A stretch of 64,000 bases of DNA from Hypoxylon rubiginosum (lineage: Eukaryota > Ascomycota > Sordariomycetes > Xylariales > Hypoxylaceae): contig CADCXA010000041.1 of assembly GCA_902806565.1 (NCBI GenBank), forward strand, positions 496,001-560,000. Direction: 5' to 3'. The translations under genes and the position numbers were made by a program. The notes beneath the pieces are model-generated. The model did not search any database, was not told the DNA's origin, and saw only the letters and a list, made by a program, of their open reading frames with translations. Positions within the stretch are counted from its first letter, which is position 1. Every line of letters begins with the position of its first letter. Of this stretch, positions 23,256-35,196 are shown piece after piece.

Positions 23256-24714
23256 TCATAAGCCCTTGGCCAGCTCTCTAATGTGAGTTGGCCAGAAATT
23301 CTCCAATGTATCCATATATCTCGCGAAAGAAGGACTTGAGGTGTCACTCAGGCAACGAAAGAACCAGTCATCCAGCTCTCCAGACTGAATCCTAAGTTTG
23401 CTCTGTAAACATAAAATATAATTAGTGCTCTATCCATCAAACACGGATCTGGAAAATGTACTTACCCAGGTTGAAACCGGATCGACGAAGAACTGGAAGA
23501 CCTGCCGTCGCTCATCCGAGTACATCGTCAATACGGGTTCCACAGGCTTCCCTTCTCGCAAGATCATAATCAGTGCGTCACTGAGAGCCACACAGTCCAG
23601 CAGACAGTTGCTCAGACCTAGGCCGCCAATAACCTAAGTTCAGGATATGGACGTTAGATCTATCTCCATGGTGAGCGTTCATGGCTTTGAAACTCACATT
23701 ATTAACGTGTGCAGCGTCTCCAGCAAGTAGACATCTTCCCTTCTTAAAGTTTGCGGCGAGACGCTGGTGGACGGTATAGGTTGCTTTCCTGTCGATTTTG
23801 TACGACACTGGGCGAGAACCTACCCAAGCTCTATCGTAGTGCTGAGCAATGTGACTCTCATGTAAGAAATCCTCGTCTGTCTTGGATTTTAAGTCTTCCG
23901 GGTTGAGGGCAAAGGTACATCTCCACTTCGATACTTCGCCCGGCAACGGGGGGCTGAGAGGTGAGAGGATGGTATAATGAACAGGATCCATGAGGAGAGT
24001 CGTCGTGGTCGGGCTCCCTTCCTCGTTAGGGAGCCATACGTCGGTGGCAACAAGCTTCTCAGGCCAAGTATGGCCTGGAAAAGGTATGCCTAGCAGTGAT
24101 CTGGTTTTTGACCTGCCACCATCTGCGCCAATCAAGAATGAAGCTGTGTATCTTGATTCAATGTCTGACGCAAGGTCTTTCACTGCTATCGCCACTTCTG
24201 TTGCCCCTTGAACGGTCCCATCACTCTCAATCGAAATGAACTCCTTGCGGAACAAGACTTGGACCTGCCCAGTGCCGATAGCTCTGTCCATCAAAACCTC
24301 GCACATCCGAGATTGCGGGATGTTGAGCATGCTGATGGCCGGGGTCCCATCCAAAGGTCGCCGTGGAGGTCCCTCAGGACGGAACTTGTCTGCATCTTCC
24401 CTGGGGAAACTAGCAACCAGTTGTCCAGGCTTCTTGCCCCCGTCACCGTCAAGTAGCGGGGGGAGCCGTATGTCAAGACCCGTGGTTCTGAAGCCACCAC
24501 CCTTTTCGATGAGATCGTTGTATATCCCAGCATCGTCCAAAGCAAACTGAACTTGGGGGTAAAACATGCATGCTCTTGGGAACTGTGACAAGCTAGCGTC
24601 TCTTTCAAGAACGATCACCGATATTCCAGCTTGGCCAAGGCGCAGCGCCGTGAAAAGGCCTACAGGGCCAGCGCCGACGATGATAACTTCGGCATCACTT
24701 GTTGGGGTAGGCAT
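23256..24714 (-). CDS. FAD-dependent aromatic monooxygenase (PHBH fold)
   Basis: Three exons (24714-23698, 23633-23466, 23402-23256) with introns of 64 and 63 nt, all phase 0, give 443 residues. The start is the ATG directly before the Rossmann motif. An in-frame ATG at 24831 would add 39 residues that look unlike this family. FAD signatures: V-I-I-V-G-A-G-P-V-G at 10-19, the I-G-A-D-G-G motif near 209, and L-L-A-G-D-A-A-H at about 329-336, continuing into V-I-G-G-L-G-L-S-N-C after splicing. Length fits class A flavin hydroxylases without the extra C-terminal thioredoxin-like domain. Relatives hydroxylate phenols, salicylate or p-hydroxybenzoate ortho to an OH with NAD(P)H. In this cluster a 3-hydroxylation of a coumaryl-type ring before O-methylation is attractive, but unproved. 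It sits between the ammonia-lyase and the transposon block. Confidence 0.9.
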
Positions 24715-25040
24715 CGCACAGGAGTTCAATAAGGATTTGCCATCGCAAGTATGTGGTAGCTTGTAGTTAGTGGAACGTGGATACTCAAGAAATATGTACC
24801 AAGCCGCCACGACGTCGGTAGGATTCAACACTACGACTAAGATACAACCCCGTAACGGGAAGGATCGAAGCTAGACCTAATATAAAACTTTGTATCCACA
24901 GCGGCAGATCGACGTTGCTTATTTGAACCCGTCTGTGAGATGCAGGGGTAATCTAGAGGTAGCCCTAGCATCTTGGAGAACGTTTTTAATACCTTTAAGG
25001 CTCTGTTTATCAAACCCCCGACACGTTATTTCACACTCCC
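24715..25040. other. Promoter side of the monooxygenase gene, edge of AT block
   Basis: Normal-composition DNA up to about 25040, where the AT block starts abruptly. It must contain the monooxygenase promoter. No motif was recognised. Confidence 0.45.
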
Positions 25041-25170
25041 CTTGCCTTAAATTAGATCCATTATAATAATAAGAATTATTTAATTTTATATTAAATTTTA
25101 ATCCGCGTATAATATATTTATATTAAGTACTTAAAGTACCTAATAAATATAATAGTAAATTATAAAATTA

Positions 25171-25700
25171 AAAACTGTTAATTTTATTAATTTTAAAAAA
25201 TCCGTATTTTTTTTATTAAATATTATAGTTTTAACATTATATTTATTTTATAATTATAAAATTATAATTTTATAATTTAAACCGTATTTTTATTTTTTAT
25301 ATATTATAATTTTAATATTATATATAATTTTATAATTAATTTTATAACTTTATAATTAATTTTATAATTTTATTATTTATTATATATAATTTTATTATTT
25401 TATAATTTTATTATTTTATAATTTTATTATTTTATATAAAGCGTTTTATAATATATTATAATTATAAATATTATATAAAATATATATATTATAATAAATT
25501 ATAATTATAAAATTATATTTTTAAAATTATAAAATATAAATAATATTAATATTATAATATTTAAAAAATAAAAATATAAATTATTAAAACTTATATTATA
25601 AAGTTAAAGCCTTATAATTATAAAGTAAATATAATATTAAAATTATAATATTTAAAAATAAAAATATAAACTTTTTAAAATTAATAAAATTAACGGTTTT
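25171..25700. mobile_element. Foldback/MITE-like element with long inverted repeats
   Basis: The left end (AAAACTGTTAATTTTATTAA, then TTTTAAAAA) matches the reverse complement of the right end (AAAACCGTTAATTTTATTAA, then TTTTAAAAA). The match continues for about 170 bp per arm (about 25171-25340 and 25530-25700), with differences almost all C/T or G/A. Each arm itself seems to hold two related units that begin near a CCGTATTTTT motif. No coding region lies between the arms. It is probably a foldback DNA element or an inverted duplication altered by RIP. Confidence 0.7.
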
Positions 25701-25749
25701 AATATATATAAAATGAAAATTTATATAATATATAAATAATAAATAATTA

Positions 25750-25908
25750 AATATTAAATTTAAAAATTAATTAGTAATTAAAAATAAATAAACTTTTATT
25801 AAATAAACTTTTAAATTAAAATTTTATATATAATAATAATATAAAAATTATATATTTTTTAATTAAAAAATTTAAATTTAATTTAATTAACTTTTAAATT
25901 TAATAATT
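25750..25908. repeat. Left LTR-like direct repeat
   Basis: Matches 30761-30918 in the same orientation. Where the two differ, this copy nearly always has T or A against C or G in the other, so it has lost more G+C. Confidence 0.65.
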
Positions 25909-28900
25909 AAAAGTTTTATTATTATTTTTTTAATGTTATTTATATATAAAAGAAATAGTAAAATTATTTATTTAAAATATTTATATAATTAAATAATAAA
26001 AAAAGTAATTTTTTTAAAACTTTAACCGATTTAAAAAATTAATATAATTAGGAAAATAAATTTAAATTAAAAACCAAATTATTAAAGTTTTTTAATTATT
26101 TAATTAACAAGATTTTATTATTTAAAAAACCAAAGCTTTTTAATATAATTTTAAAAAAATATAATAAAAAAGTTAATATTATTACCGCTTTTATAAAATT
26201 AAATAAATCTGTAAAATTTATTATAATAAAATTAAAAAAACTAAACTTATTTTAAATTAAAAGAAAAAATAAAAATTAGTTTATTTTAAACTTAATAAAA
26301 AACAAAAAAATTAATTATAAAATAAATATAAATTATTATAATTAATATAAAAAATTATATATAAAATAAACTATAATAATAAAAAAACTTAATAATTATA
26401 TATATTAAATTATAATAAACTATTATAAAATTATATATTATATCGCTAAAAAACTAATATAAAAATAATATTAAAAATTAAATATTTAATATAATAAAAC
26501 TAAATTAAATAAAAAAAATAATATTAAAAAAAAATATAAAAAAATAATAATATCTTTTAAAAATCTTAGAAATATAAGCTAGTGGTTATAAATTTAAAAG
26601 ATAGTTATATTTAAAACTAAGTTTTATAAAATACTTAAAATATAACATTTAAACTTATAAATAAAAAATTTTTTAAATATAATAAAAAATTTTTATAAAA
26701 GTTAAATTATTATTTATAAAATAACTAAGAAATTATAATTTATTAATAACATTTTATAATATAAAAACCTTATAAATAACTTTTATAGTTATATAATTAA
26801 AATAATATATAAAATAAAAAAAATATTTAAAAAAATCTTTAAATTTATTTATAATAAAAAAAACTTTAATAAAGAAAAATTAATTAATTTTTTCCCTAAT
26901 TAATTAAAAAATAAGAATATAAGTAAAAGAAAATTATAAAAAAAAAATTAAGATGCTATATTAACTAATAATTACTTAATATATAATTAATATTATTAAT
27001 TTATAAAATATTATTATATTTTTTTAAAAAAAATATATAATAATTTTAAATTAAAAGATTAATTAACTCTTAAAATTAAAAAGGTTTTAAAAGATTTAAA
27101 GCTTTAAATATAAATATAATTATTTAAAAAAAATAAATTAAAATTTAAAACTTTTTAATTTAAAAAAAAATCCGAAAAATTATAAAAATAACTATATAAT
27201 TAGTTTATAAAAAAAGTGCCAGCTATATTTTTTACCTTAATAATAAATAAATATTTTTTAATTTATTTAATTATTTTAAATAATAAATTAATTATTATTA
27301 TAATAAATTAAATATATTATTTAATTAATTAAAAATAAGTGTTATTTAGTAATTATTTTTAATTAAAAAACTAAACCTTATTAATTTAAATATATAAAAT
27401 AATAAACATATTAATTAAAAATATATTAATATTATTATTAAATATAACTTATTGTTTTTTATTATTAACTATTTTAATTTTATTATAAAAATTAAAATAT
27501 AAAAAATTTTAATAAAATAATAAAATAAATTTAATTTATATATAAAAAAAAGATAATATTTTTATAAATAAAATTAAAAATATATATAAATAATATATAA
27601 TAATTTATTAAATTAACATATAAATAAAAAAAAATATATTTAATATTATTATAAAAAAGTATAAATATAATATATAAACTAAGCAAACTTTTTTAACTAA
27701 AAATACCTAAATATAATATTATAAATTAAAATACTTAAAATTTTAAACCTTAAAACATTTTATAAATTTATTTTAAGAGATGGTTATTTAAAAACTAATA
27801 AAAGTTAAGTGTAAAACTTATAATATATTTAAAATAAAACAATAAATTTAATATGTTTTTAAATTAAATTATTAAATACTAAAAAAATAAATTACTTTTA
27901 ATTTTTATAATTATAAAAAAACACTTATTAAAAAAAACTTATATTTTATTTTTATATATTAAATATTAAAAGCAGCTTAAAATTATATATTTAAGAATTA
28001 TAAAATAAAAATAATTTTTAATATAATAAATAATTATTTAAAATAATTAAAATATTAATATAAAATTATTATAAAAGTAATAAAAACTAATAATAAAATA
28101 ATTATTAATAAATTAACTATTAAAAAAAACCTAAAAATATATAAAATAAAAATTAAGTTTTTAATATTAAATATATAAGTTTAAAATAATAAAACTAAAC
28201 ATTTAAAAAATATAATAAAAATAAAAACGCGTGTAATATAAATTAAAATAAAATTATTAATATATTTATAATTAAAAATATTTAAAGTTATTACTTATTT
28301 ATATAATTATATATTAAAAACTAAAAATAACTAAAAAACTTTATTTAATATATTTTTTAAAATAATTAAATAAAAGTAAGGATTTTTTATATTAAAAAAT
28401 AAAAAACTAAATTAAACGTATTTATAAATATATAAATATAAAATATATATTATAATAAAAAATTAAAAATTTTATTTAAATAAATTAAATATTTAATTAA
28501 TTATTAATTTTTAAATATATATTATATATAAATATTTTATTTAAATAAAATAATTAATATAAAAAATATTATTTTTAATAAAAACAAGATATTTAATAAA
28601 AACTTAAATATTTTTTAAGATAATTTAAGGATTATTAATATAAAAAAAATAACGGCTTTAATTAAAAAATACACCTTATTAAATTTTAAAAATTATACCT
28701 TAAATAAAAAATCTAAAAAAATAAAAAAAATTAATAATATATTATTTATTTTAAAAATAATAAATATAATAAATAAATAAAAATTAAATGTTAATATTAA
28801 AATAAAACATTTATATATTATAATTAAATTTAAATTATTATTTATATTATTATTAAATTTATTATTTATTTTATTATATTATATAATTTAAAATAAAAAT

Positions 28901-30760
28901 ATAAACCTTATATAAAATTTATTTTAAAACCTAGGATTTTATAAATTTAAACTATAAAAAATTATATTCCTAGTAAATTTTAAAACCTTTTTTATATAAA
29001 AAGTAAAACTAAAAATCCTAAACCAAGCTGGTGTGAAAAAAGCATTATAAAAAAAATAAAAACTATATTAAAAGTTTATTAAAAAAACATTTTATTAATA
29101 TAAAAAACTTATAAACTATTTAATAAAATATTTTTTTAAATAAATAAAAAAAGATTATTTTAAAAACTATATTTAAATAAAGTTTTAATTAAAAATTAAA
29201 AAAACAAATTTAACTATAAAAAAGTATTAAATTTTAAATTATATATAAATATATATTTATAAATTTAATAAATATAAACATTTTTTAAAATATAAAATTA
29301 AATTTATTATATAAAAAAACCAATAAAAAAAGTTATAATTAAATAAAATATATATTGTTATTTTTACTAGTAAATTATTTAAAATATTACTAGTAATAAT
29401 TATTTATTTTAATTTTAAAATAATATAATATAATATAATAAATGTTTTTATATATATTATTATAATAAATAAAATTTTTATATATATATTATTAAAATAT
29501 TAAAAAAAAAATATAATATTATAATTATATAAGGCTTTTTATAAGTTAAGAATTTTATTATTATTTTAATAAAAAAAATTCTTAAGGATTTTATTAAAAT
29601 TAAATTTTAAAAATATATTATATAAATTATATTATTATATTAAGAAAAAAATATTAGTATTTTTTTATATAAATAATATAATTATAACGTATTAAAAAAG
29701 TAATAAAATAATAATAATTAAAGTAATTTTGTAATTAAAAAAAAAATATTAAATAATTAAAAAAAATAAAATCTAATGGTTTTTAAAAATTAAAATTATT
29801 TATAATTAATCTTAAAAAAAGATTTAATTATTTTAAACTTTATATATTAAAAAAATAATTAAATTAATTATTTTATTTAATAGATTATTAAATATATTTA
29901 TAATTTTATAAAAACTATTTTTATAAAAAAATTATATTATAAGATAAAAAATTTATTAATATTAGTGTAAAATTAGTTTAATATTATTTACAGTTATATT
30001 TATTAAATTTAATATATTATTTATAGCTTTATAACTAGTTTAATTTTTTATAAATTTAAATAATATTTATTAGAAAATAATAAATTAAATTATATAATAT
30101 TTATATAAAATAAAATAATATACCTTATAAATAAAAAATAAAAATAATCTAATAATAGTTAATAATATTTTTTTTATTAATAATATAATAAATTATAAAA
30201 GTTTATAAGTTTATATTATAATTTTATTTAATAAATTAATTAATTAAAAAATAAATAAATAAAATATTATTATTACGTTTATTATAAAAACTAAATTATT
30301 AATATTAATATAAACTATAAAAAAAATAATATATATTAAATAATTAATTAAAAAATTAAAAATTAAGCTTAATTATAAAAAAATTAAAATAAAATATAAT
30401 AATATATAAATTATTAAACTAATAACTTTAAAAATTATTTAATTTAAAATTAAGTTAAAATATATAAATATTTATAATTATTAATTTTATTAGAAAATTA
30501 AAAATAATTTAATTATAATTAAATATATATTATTAATAAAAATAAAAATAAATAAATTAATTAAAATATTATTAACTTAAAAATAACTAAACTTATTAAA
30601 TTAATTAAATATTATAAATATTTAATATTTAATTAAAAAAAAAAAGATTAGAAAAATTTAATTAAAATTTAAAAAAATGTATTAAATATAAATATTTTAA
30701 TTTTATATTAATAGTATTTAAATTTAAACTTTTAATATAAATAATTATAAATTTAAAAAA

Positions 30761-30918
30761 GTATATTAAATCTGAGAATTAACTAGTAACTAAAAATAAA
30801 TAAACCTTTATTAAATAAGTTTTTAAATTAAGATTTTATATATAATAATAATATAAAGATTATATATTTTTTAATTAGAAGATTTAGACCTAATTTAATT
30901 AACCTTTAAATCTAATAT
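30761..30918. repeat. Right LTR-like direct repeat
   Basis: Matches 25750-25908. It keeps more C and G (for example TCTGAGAATTAACTAGTAAC against TTTAAAAATTAATTAGTAAT), but at one site it is T where the left copy is C, so both copies were mutated independently. Confidence 0.65.
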
Positions 30919-30925
30919 TAGGTTA

Positions 30926-31717
30926 CTCTTAAGGATCCTCGAACAATAACGGCGGGGTTCTAGCCCTACTTAATGAGCACCACGTTGGCCTAGAAAAAGA
31001 GCCTCATTAGTCCTAGATATAGCTTGGCAATTGGAACGTTCCTACTCCTTTTTATTGCGTCGTAACATTAGAGCTCATTCAGCTCTCCTCTAGCTGCGTA
31101 ATACTGTTTCTGCACCGACGTAACGGTCAGTAGAAGCTCTTATTGGGCCGGCAGATACTTCGGCGCTATCATGGAAAGAAAATAGGTGACACGGCGTGAT
31201 CCTTTGGGGTAGGTGTTTGAGTGTTAAGTCTGTGACACAACTTTACTGCAGGCATAGTGGTAGTCTTGGTATTTGGATTGCATAAGAGCAACCCTAAGGG
31301 TAGCTTGCGTATCTAAATAGGTATACGATGCACATACTATTGTGAAATCTAAAGCTGAAGAAAAACAAGTGCTATCCCGAAAATCCGCAAAGTGAAGGAC
31401 TACGTGTCACAGTGTAGATGATGTGTATATACTGTACCCGGCCGTCACAAGATGGCTTTGCAAAATCCCGTTGCCGTTGCCGAGGTTGCTGTTGTGTAAC
31501 CCCAACTTTACCAACACTCAAGCACACCTAGGCAGCGGTGAGATAAGGAGGCGGTGAGAGAAAGGGTTAGTAGCAAGTCCCAAATTATGCGATCTCATCA
31601 CCTGTCTAGGAAAATCTAGGTCTGGACCTACTCGCCGCGTTCCCCGATCAGCTGCGACATGAACTTCTCTCCTTCATCATAGGGAACTTACGCTAGTGGA
31701 TAAGATAGACCACTATC
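30926..31717. other. Intergenic right of the AT block
   Basis: About 790 bp of normal composition with no recognisable gene. The first 250 bp may be older repeat debris. The promoter of the methyltransferase lies at the right end. Confidence 0.45.
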
Positions 31718-32629
31718 ATGTCTGCAGAAAACACGGTGTATAACCTCAATCATGATTGGAACAATGAGATCAAGCGGCTCAAGATACAGCACGACTTCTT
31801 CCGGGAGATGGCCGGGGGAAAGGATCTTCCAGCTGCCGTGTGGGCTCACGTCAAGGAGTTAGAAGCCCCTAAAATCGCGGATGTCGGCACGGGCACTGGG
31901 ATCTGGGCCACGGAGCTAGCTGCCCAGCTGCCTGAAACAACCATAATCGACGGCTACGACTTCGACGTGAAGAAGTTTCCAGATCCGAAGACGTTACCAA
32001 AGAACGTCACTCTACAGTTCGGCGACATCTTTAAGCCCTTCCCGCCAGAGATCAATGGTAAATATGACGTAGTGCACGTGCGATTCCTCGTCTTTGCACT
32101 AAAGAAGGACGACTGGCTCGTGGCAGTGAAGAATCTAAGAAAGCTAGTCGCCCCCGGCGGCTTTCTCTTCTGGGAAGAGACCGGTCCCTACAGTTGGGCT
32201 TCCTCTCCGTGGAGTGAACCTTACTACGAATGGGTCAAGCTCGAATCTGAAGTGGGAAACCAGCTCGGTCGAGATCCTTTGTAAGCAGACAGTTGCCATG
32301 AAACAGTTCCGGTGAGAGATAATTCGCTAACTTCTATACCCAGGGCCCCGGTTCAGCTTCCTTCCCAGTTCAAGGAAGCTGGGTTTACCGATGTTGAAGA
32401 GAACATATTTTCTATGTTGCGACTGTCGAGCACTACCCCCGTGGATGGACAGCCTGGGTTGCTAATAATGGCACAATCTCTCACTGGCCTAGTAGAGAAC
32501 GGGGTCTTGAAGGGCAAGTATACCAAGGATGATGTGCGGAAACTAGTCGAAAGAGCTAGTGAAGATGTTCGGAATGGAACGGCCATCAACGCAAATTTCC
32601 ACTGGACCTGGGGGTGCAACACAGTCTAG
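31718..32629 (+). CDS. SAM-dependent methyltransferase, LaeA/UMTA-like
   Basis: Two exons, 31718-32280 and 32344-32629, with a 63 nt intron (GTAAGC, CGCTAAC branch, CCCAG), give 282 residues. The SAM-binding motif is A-D-V-G-T-G-T-G-I-W near residue 54-63. Further class I methyltransferase blocks follow: F-G-D-I-F-K-P-F and a V-V-H-V-R strand, then G-G-F-L-F-W-E-E. The N-terminus (Y-N-L-N-H-D-W-N) and overall size fit the fungal LaeA-like/UMTA group, whose members include both secondary-metabolism regulators and small-molecule methyltransferases. There are no targeting signals. It is the first gene right of the transposon block and could belong to the same biosynthetic cluster. Whether it acts on a metabolite or regulates cannot be told from sequence. 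Confidence 0.88.
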
Positions 32630-33838
32630 ATCGGAGTACCATGTCCTGGGAGAAGATACGTGTTGAACTCATTTACCAGCGAGAGTGATTGCACAGCACT
32701 CTAAATGGTCTAGAATATCTAGTGGGAAAGAATAGATAGCGTGTGCTGAGGGCGGATATCTGATTTCACCTCAATACAGGCCATTCAACAAGGCCAAGCT
32801 ATCTTTGATCTGGGAAATAGGCACAGATACATTCATCATGTTTGCCTTTTTACTTTACCCAATTATTCCTTCAGGTGCTCTGTAATGTTAGTTACAATCA
32901 CTGGTAGCTTATCAAGATGTAGCGGTCGTAAGCACGCCTATAGCCATATACTTTGATATCACATAACTATACGAAAACACGCTCAATTAAGTCCGGAGCA
33001 TATGCTGAATCAGTGTAGGGAGGTATATAGTCTTTGATCGGTTGCAAGGGAGACTGTTTGTTACTTCGATTGGTTGTTTCGAACGCGTGATATAGCTTTA
33101 GCTTTCGGGCATCATCGTCAACCTTTTCACCACGTTCTTTCATAATTTTCGAGCACTTCCATTATGAATCATTGCTTCATTTGCCATATTCCAGATCATC
33201 GATTGGTATCCTTTGTAGATCCGGAGAGCTGAACCGTTCAATGCGTTTTAATTGACATTCAATAGTCCATATGCTAGGCTCCCCCCTTTTCGACTGCTGT
33301 AATCCTGCGTGGCATTGATTCGATGAGACCGTGAATGAGACGCTTGTTAACCTCCGACAACGCATAATTAATCATCCTCCCCATAGAGCAGTGTAAATCG
33401 CCTGGCCGACTAAGATACATTCCGCTCGTTCCCCTTCATCCTTTGATTCGTGACGGGGAGCCCTCTGTGGCAAAGCCTTAAACAAAAATCGGGGATGATC
33501 TTCAATCTGACGTTACCAGAATTCGCTGTGATAAAATAATCCTGATTTCCAGTGAATAGTCTGGCTTAAGTGCTGATGAAGACAGCCCGTTCAATTACCC
33601 TGCTCTCGAGGATGGCTAGTTAGAACACAATGAGATAAGTCATCCTAAATAACTGCGAGAGCCGACCGGTGAGGCTACATATTGGTCAGACAATGTATCG
33701 ATCAAACCGCGCGCCTTATCAACTGATAAAAAGTCTTGAGATTTTAATTTGAGGTTCGTATCCGCCGCCAGAACTTGGTACAGCTAGATTAATAGTTCTT
33801 CTGATCCCACGATCAACCCACATCATCCTGGTGTCAAC
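32630..33838. other. Intergenic between convergent genes, no gene seen
   Basis: About 1.2 kb of mixed, somewhat A/T-rich DNA between the methyltransferase and the minus-strand membrane protein. Short frames are present but none has family features or splice context. Confidence 0.5.
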
Positions 33839-35196
33839 CTAACTTCTCCTATTCCCGCTTACGTTAACGGAGATGCTGACAGTCTTCCGAATATTATGTT
33901 CCCCATTGCGTTCAGTCAGCTCATGTGAGTTGCTCGAGTCATAACCGGCTCGCACGCTGGGTTGGCCCATGCCAGTCTCCGTACCCATATACGTCAATGG
34001 GAAATCGTCCGCTGCGGGATCCGTAGTTGAAATGTAACCCTTCGGCGTGCTCGATCCTATAGTCCTTATGCCGTGTGCATTACCAGACGCACCCGAATGC
34101 TTAGTCCGCTTCTTGAACAAGGGCCTTAGGGTAACGATAGAGGTGGCAATGATGACAAGGTAGCCCTCGACCCTAAGAATTGGTTAATATGGGGAGGGCA
34201 GTAGATTAGCAAGGGGCAGCTCACATCCACCAGATGATTAGGGGGGCAGTATTATAGGTATAATTCTCTCGCTTTCCAACAGATGGCAAGTAGACTGTCT
34301 TCATGATTGATCCCACCATAGCACTTAGACGATGTCAGTTTCTTAGAAGGGGGGTAACAGTAGCTCAATAAAGGGGCCCACGATAAGCGGGTAAAGAGAA
34401 AGAGAAAGAGAAAGAGAAAGCCAAAACTTACAAGACACCAAGGCCCATTAGGACCGCTAGAGACACCTTTTGGGAGAGCTTCATCTGAAGCCCCCAAACG
34501 AATATGGTTGGGAAGATTGCTAAGGTAAGATCGGTAGCTGCATTCAGGGCTATACATTGCGTCAGCTTCCATAGGCCGCTAGCTTTCACTGCTTAACTGA
34601 CCGCCTTGGAAAAATCCAATTTTCGACTGAGAGTCCAAACCCCAACAGACACCCGTGATTCGGTAGTCCCATAGGGACTCAATTGGCTTGCATTGGGCCA
34701 GAATTAACACAAATACCAGCGTGTTTGCGATAAACTGGGAGACGATGATGACATGCAGCGGAATTCGTCGAGCCTTGTGAGTGCCTATTAAGTTCAAGAG
34801 CAACATCGCGAACGATATTCTACCCAGCGCAGGGCCAATAATGGCTGGAGGCTGAGCTAAATAGTCCCATTTGATTGCTGTGATGGCGTCTTCCTCAAGG
34901 AGCGTCCATTGCGAGTTGCCTAGCCCATGCTGTACCGATATCTGAACGAAGACGCTGTCTGTTATCATCAGCCCCTATGGTCCAACGGTTTGATGTTAGC
35001 AGGATAATAAACGTAAATTCCAGCAACTAGAAACTCGTACAAGTGAAAGTAGCATCATCCAGTCATCCCACCCTACGCGGCGCACAATAATCGCCCGGGT
35101 GTAAAATCTCAAACCAACAACTATGACAGCTACCGTCGTGAGTAGCCACGTCACAGCTTCGAGTGTCCTCGAGAGGCTGGGTTGAGGTTCCGCCAT
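33839..35196 (-). CDS. PTH11-type integral membrane protein (fungal rhodopsin-like domain)
   Basis: Five exons (35196-35041, 34974-34602, 34537-34432, 34323-34225, 34172-33839) with introns of 66, 64, 108, 52 nt give 355 residues. The assembled sequence has about seven hydrophobic helices. It shows hallmarks of the fungal rhodopsin-like domain: a G-L-R-F-Y-T-R loop, a W-D-D-W motif after helix 1, H-G-L-G in the first extracellular part, the C-K-P-I-E-S-L-W-D segment, and F-F-Q-G-A-T-D-L before helix 5. A cytoplasmic tail of about 100 residues follows, rich in Ser/Thr. There is no CFEM domain at the N-terminus. Related proteins sense surfaces or small molecules at the plasma membrane, signalling through G proteins. 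The 108 nt intron contains a (TTTCTC)n tract. Ligand and role are unknown; location near biosynthetic genes may be chance. Confidence 0.85.

Larger units (their letters stand above)
25750..30918. mobile_element. Probable LTR retrotransposon, destroyed by RIP
   Basis: Two direct repeats of about 158 bp flank 4.85 kb of AT-rich DNA, the layout of an LTR element of about 5.2 kb. Shared sequence includes AAAAATAAATAAAC and TTTTATATATAATAATAATA near the middle of each repeat. Internal genes cannot be read because of mutation, and no clear target duplication was seen. A repeat pair of a smaller element at the two ends is the alternative. Confidence 0.55.
25041..30925. repeat. Second AT-rich RIP-degraded transposon block
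   Basis: Nearly 6 kb of A+T-only DNA without usable open frames, ending sharply on both sides (about 25040 and 30925). It contains an inverted-repeat element (25171-25700) and a pair of direct repeats (25750-25908 and 30761-30918) that look like LTRs. It separates the ammonia-lyase group from the methyltransferase, P450 and regulator genes to the right. No protein domain survives in any frame. Confidence 0.85.

Noticed and set aside
24715..24831. Upstream ATG extending the FAD monooxygenase by 39 residues
   Set aside because: The extension is not typical of the family, whereas the internal ATG at 24714 puts the Rossmann motif at the usual distance from the N-terminus.
1..30925. CRISPR arrays or bacterial-type repeats in the AT blocks
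   Set aside because: The repeats lack unique spacers of constant length and lie in eukaryotic, RIP-degraded DNA. They are tandem arrays without spacers.
33177..33365. 62-codon minus-strand frame between the methyltransferase and the membrane protein
   Set aside because: Too short, no motif, no neighbouring exon with compatible splice sites.
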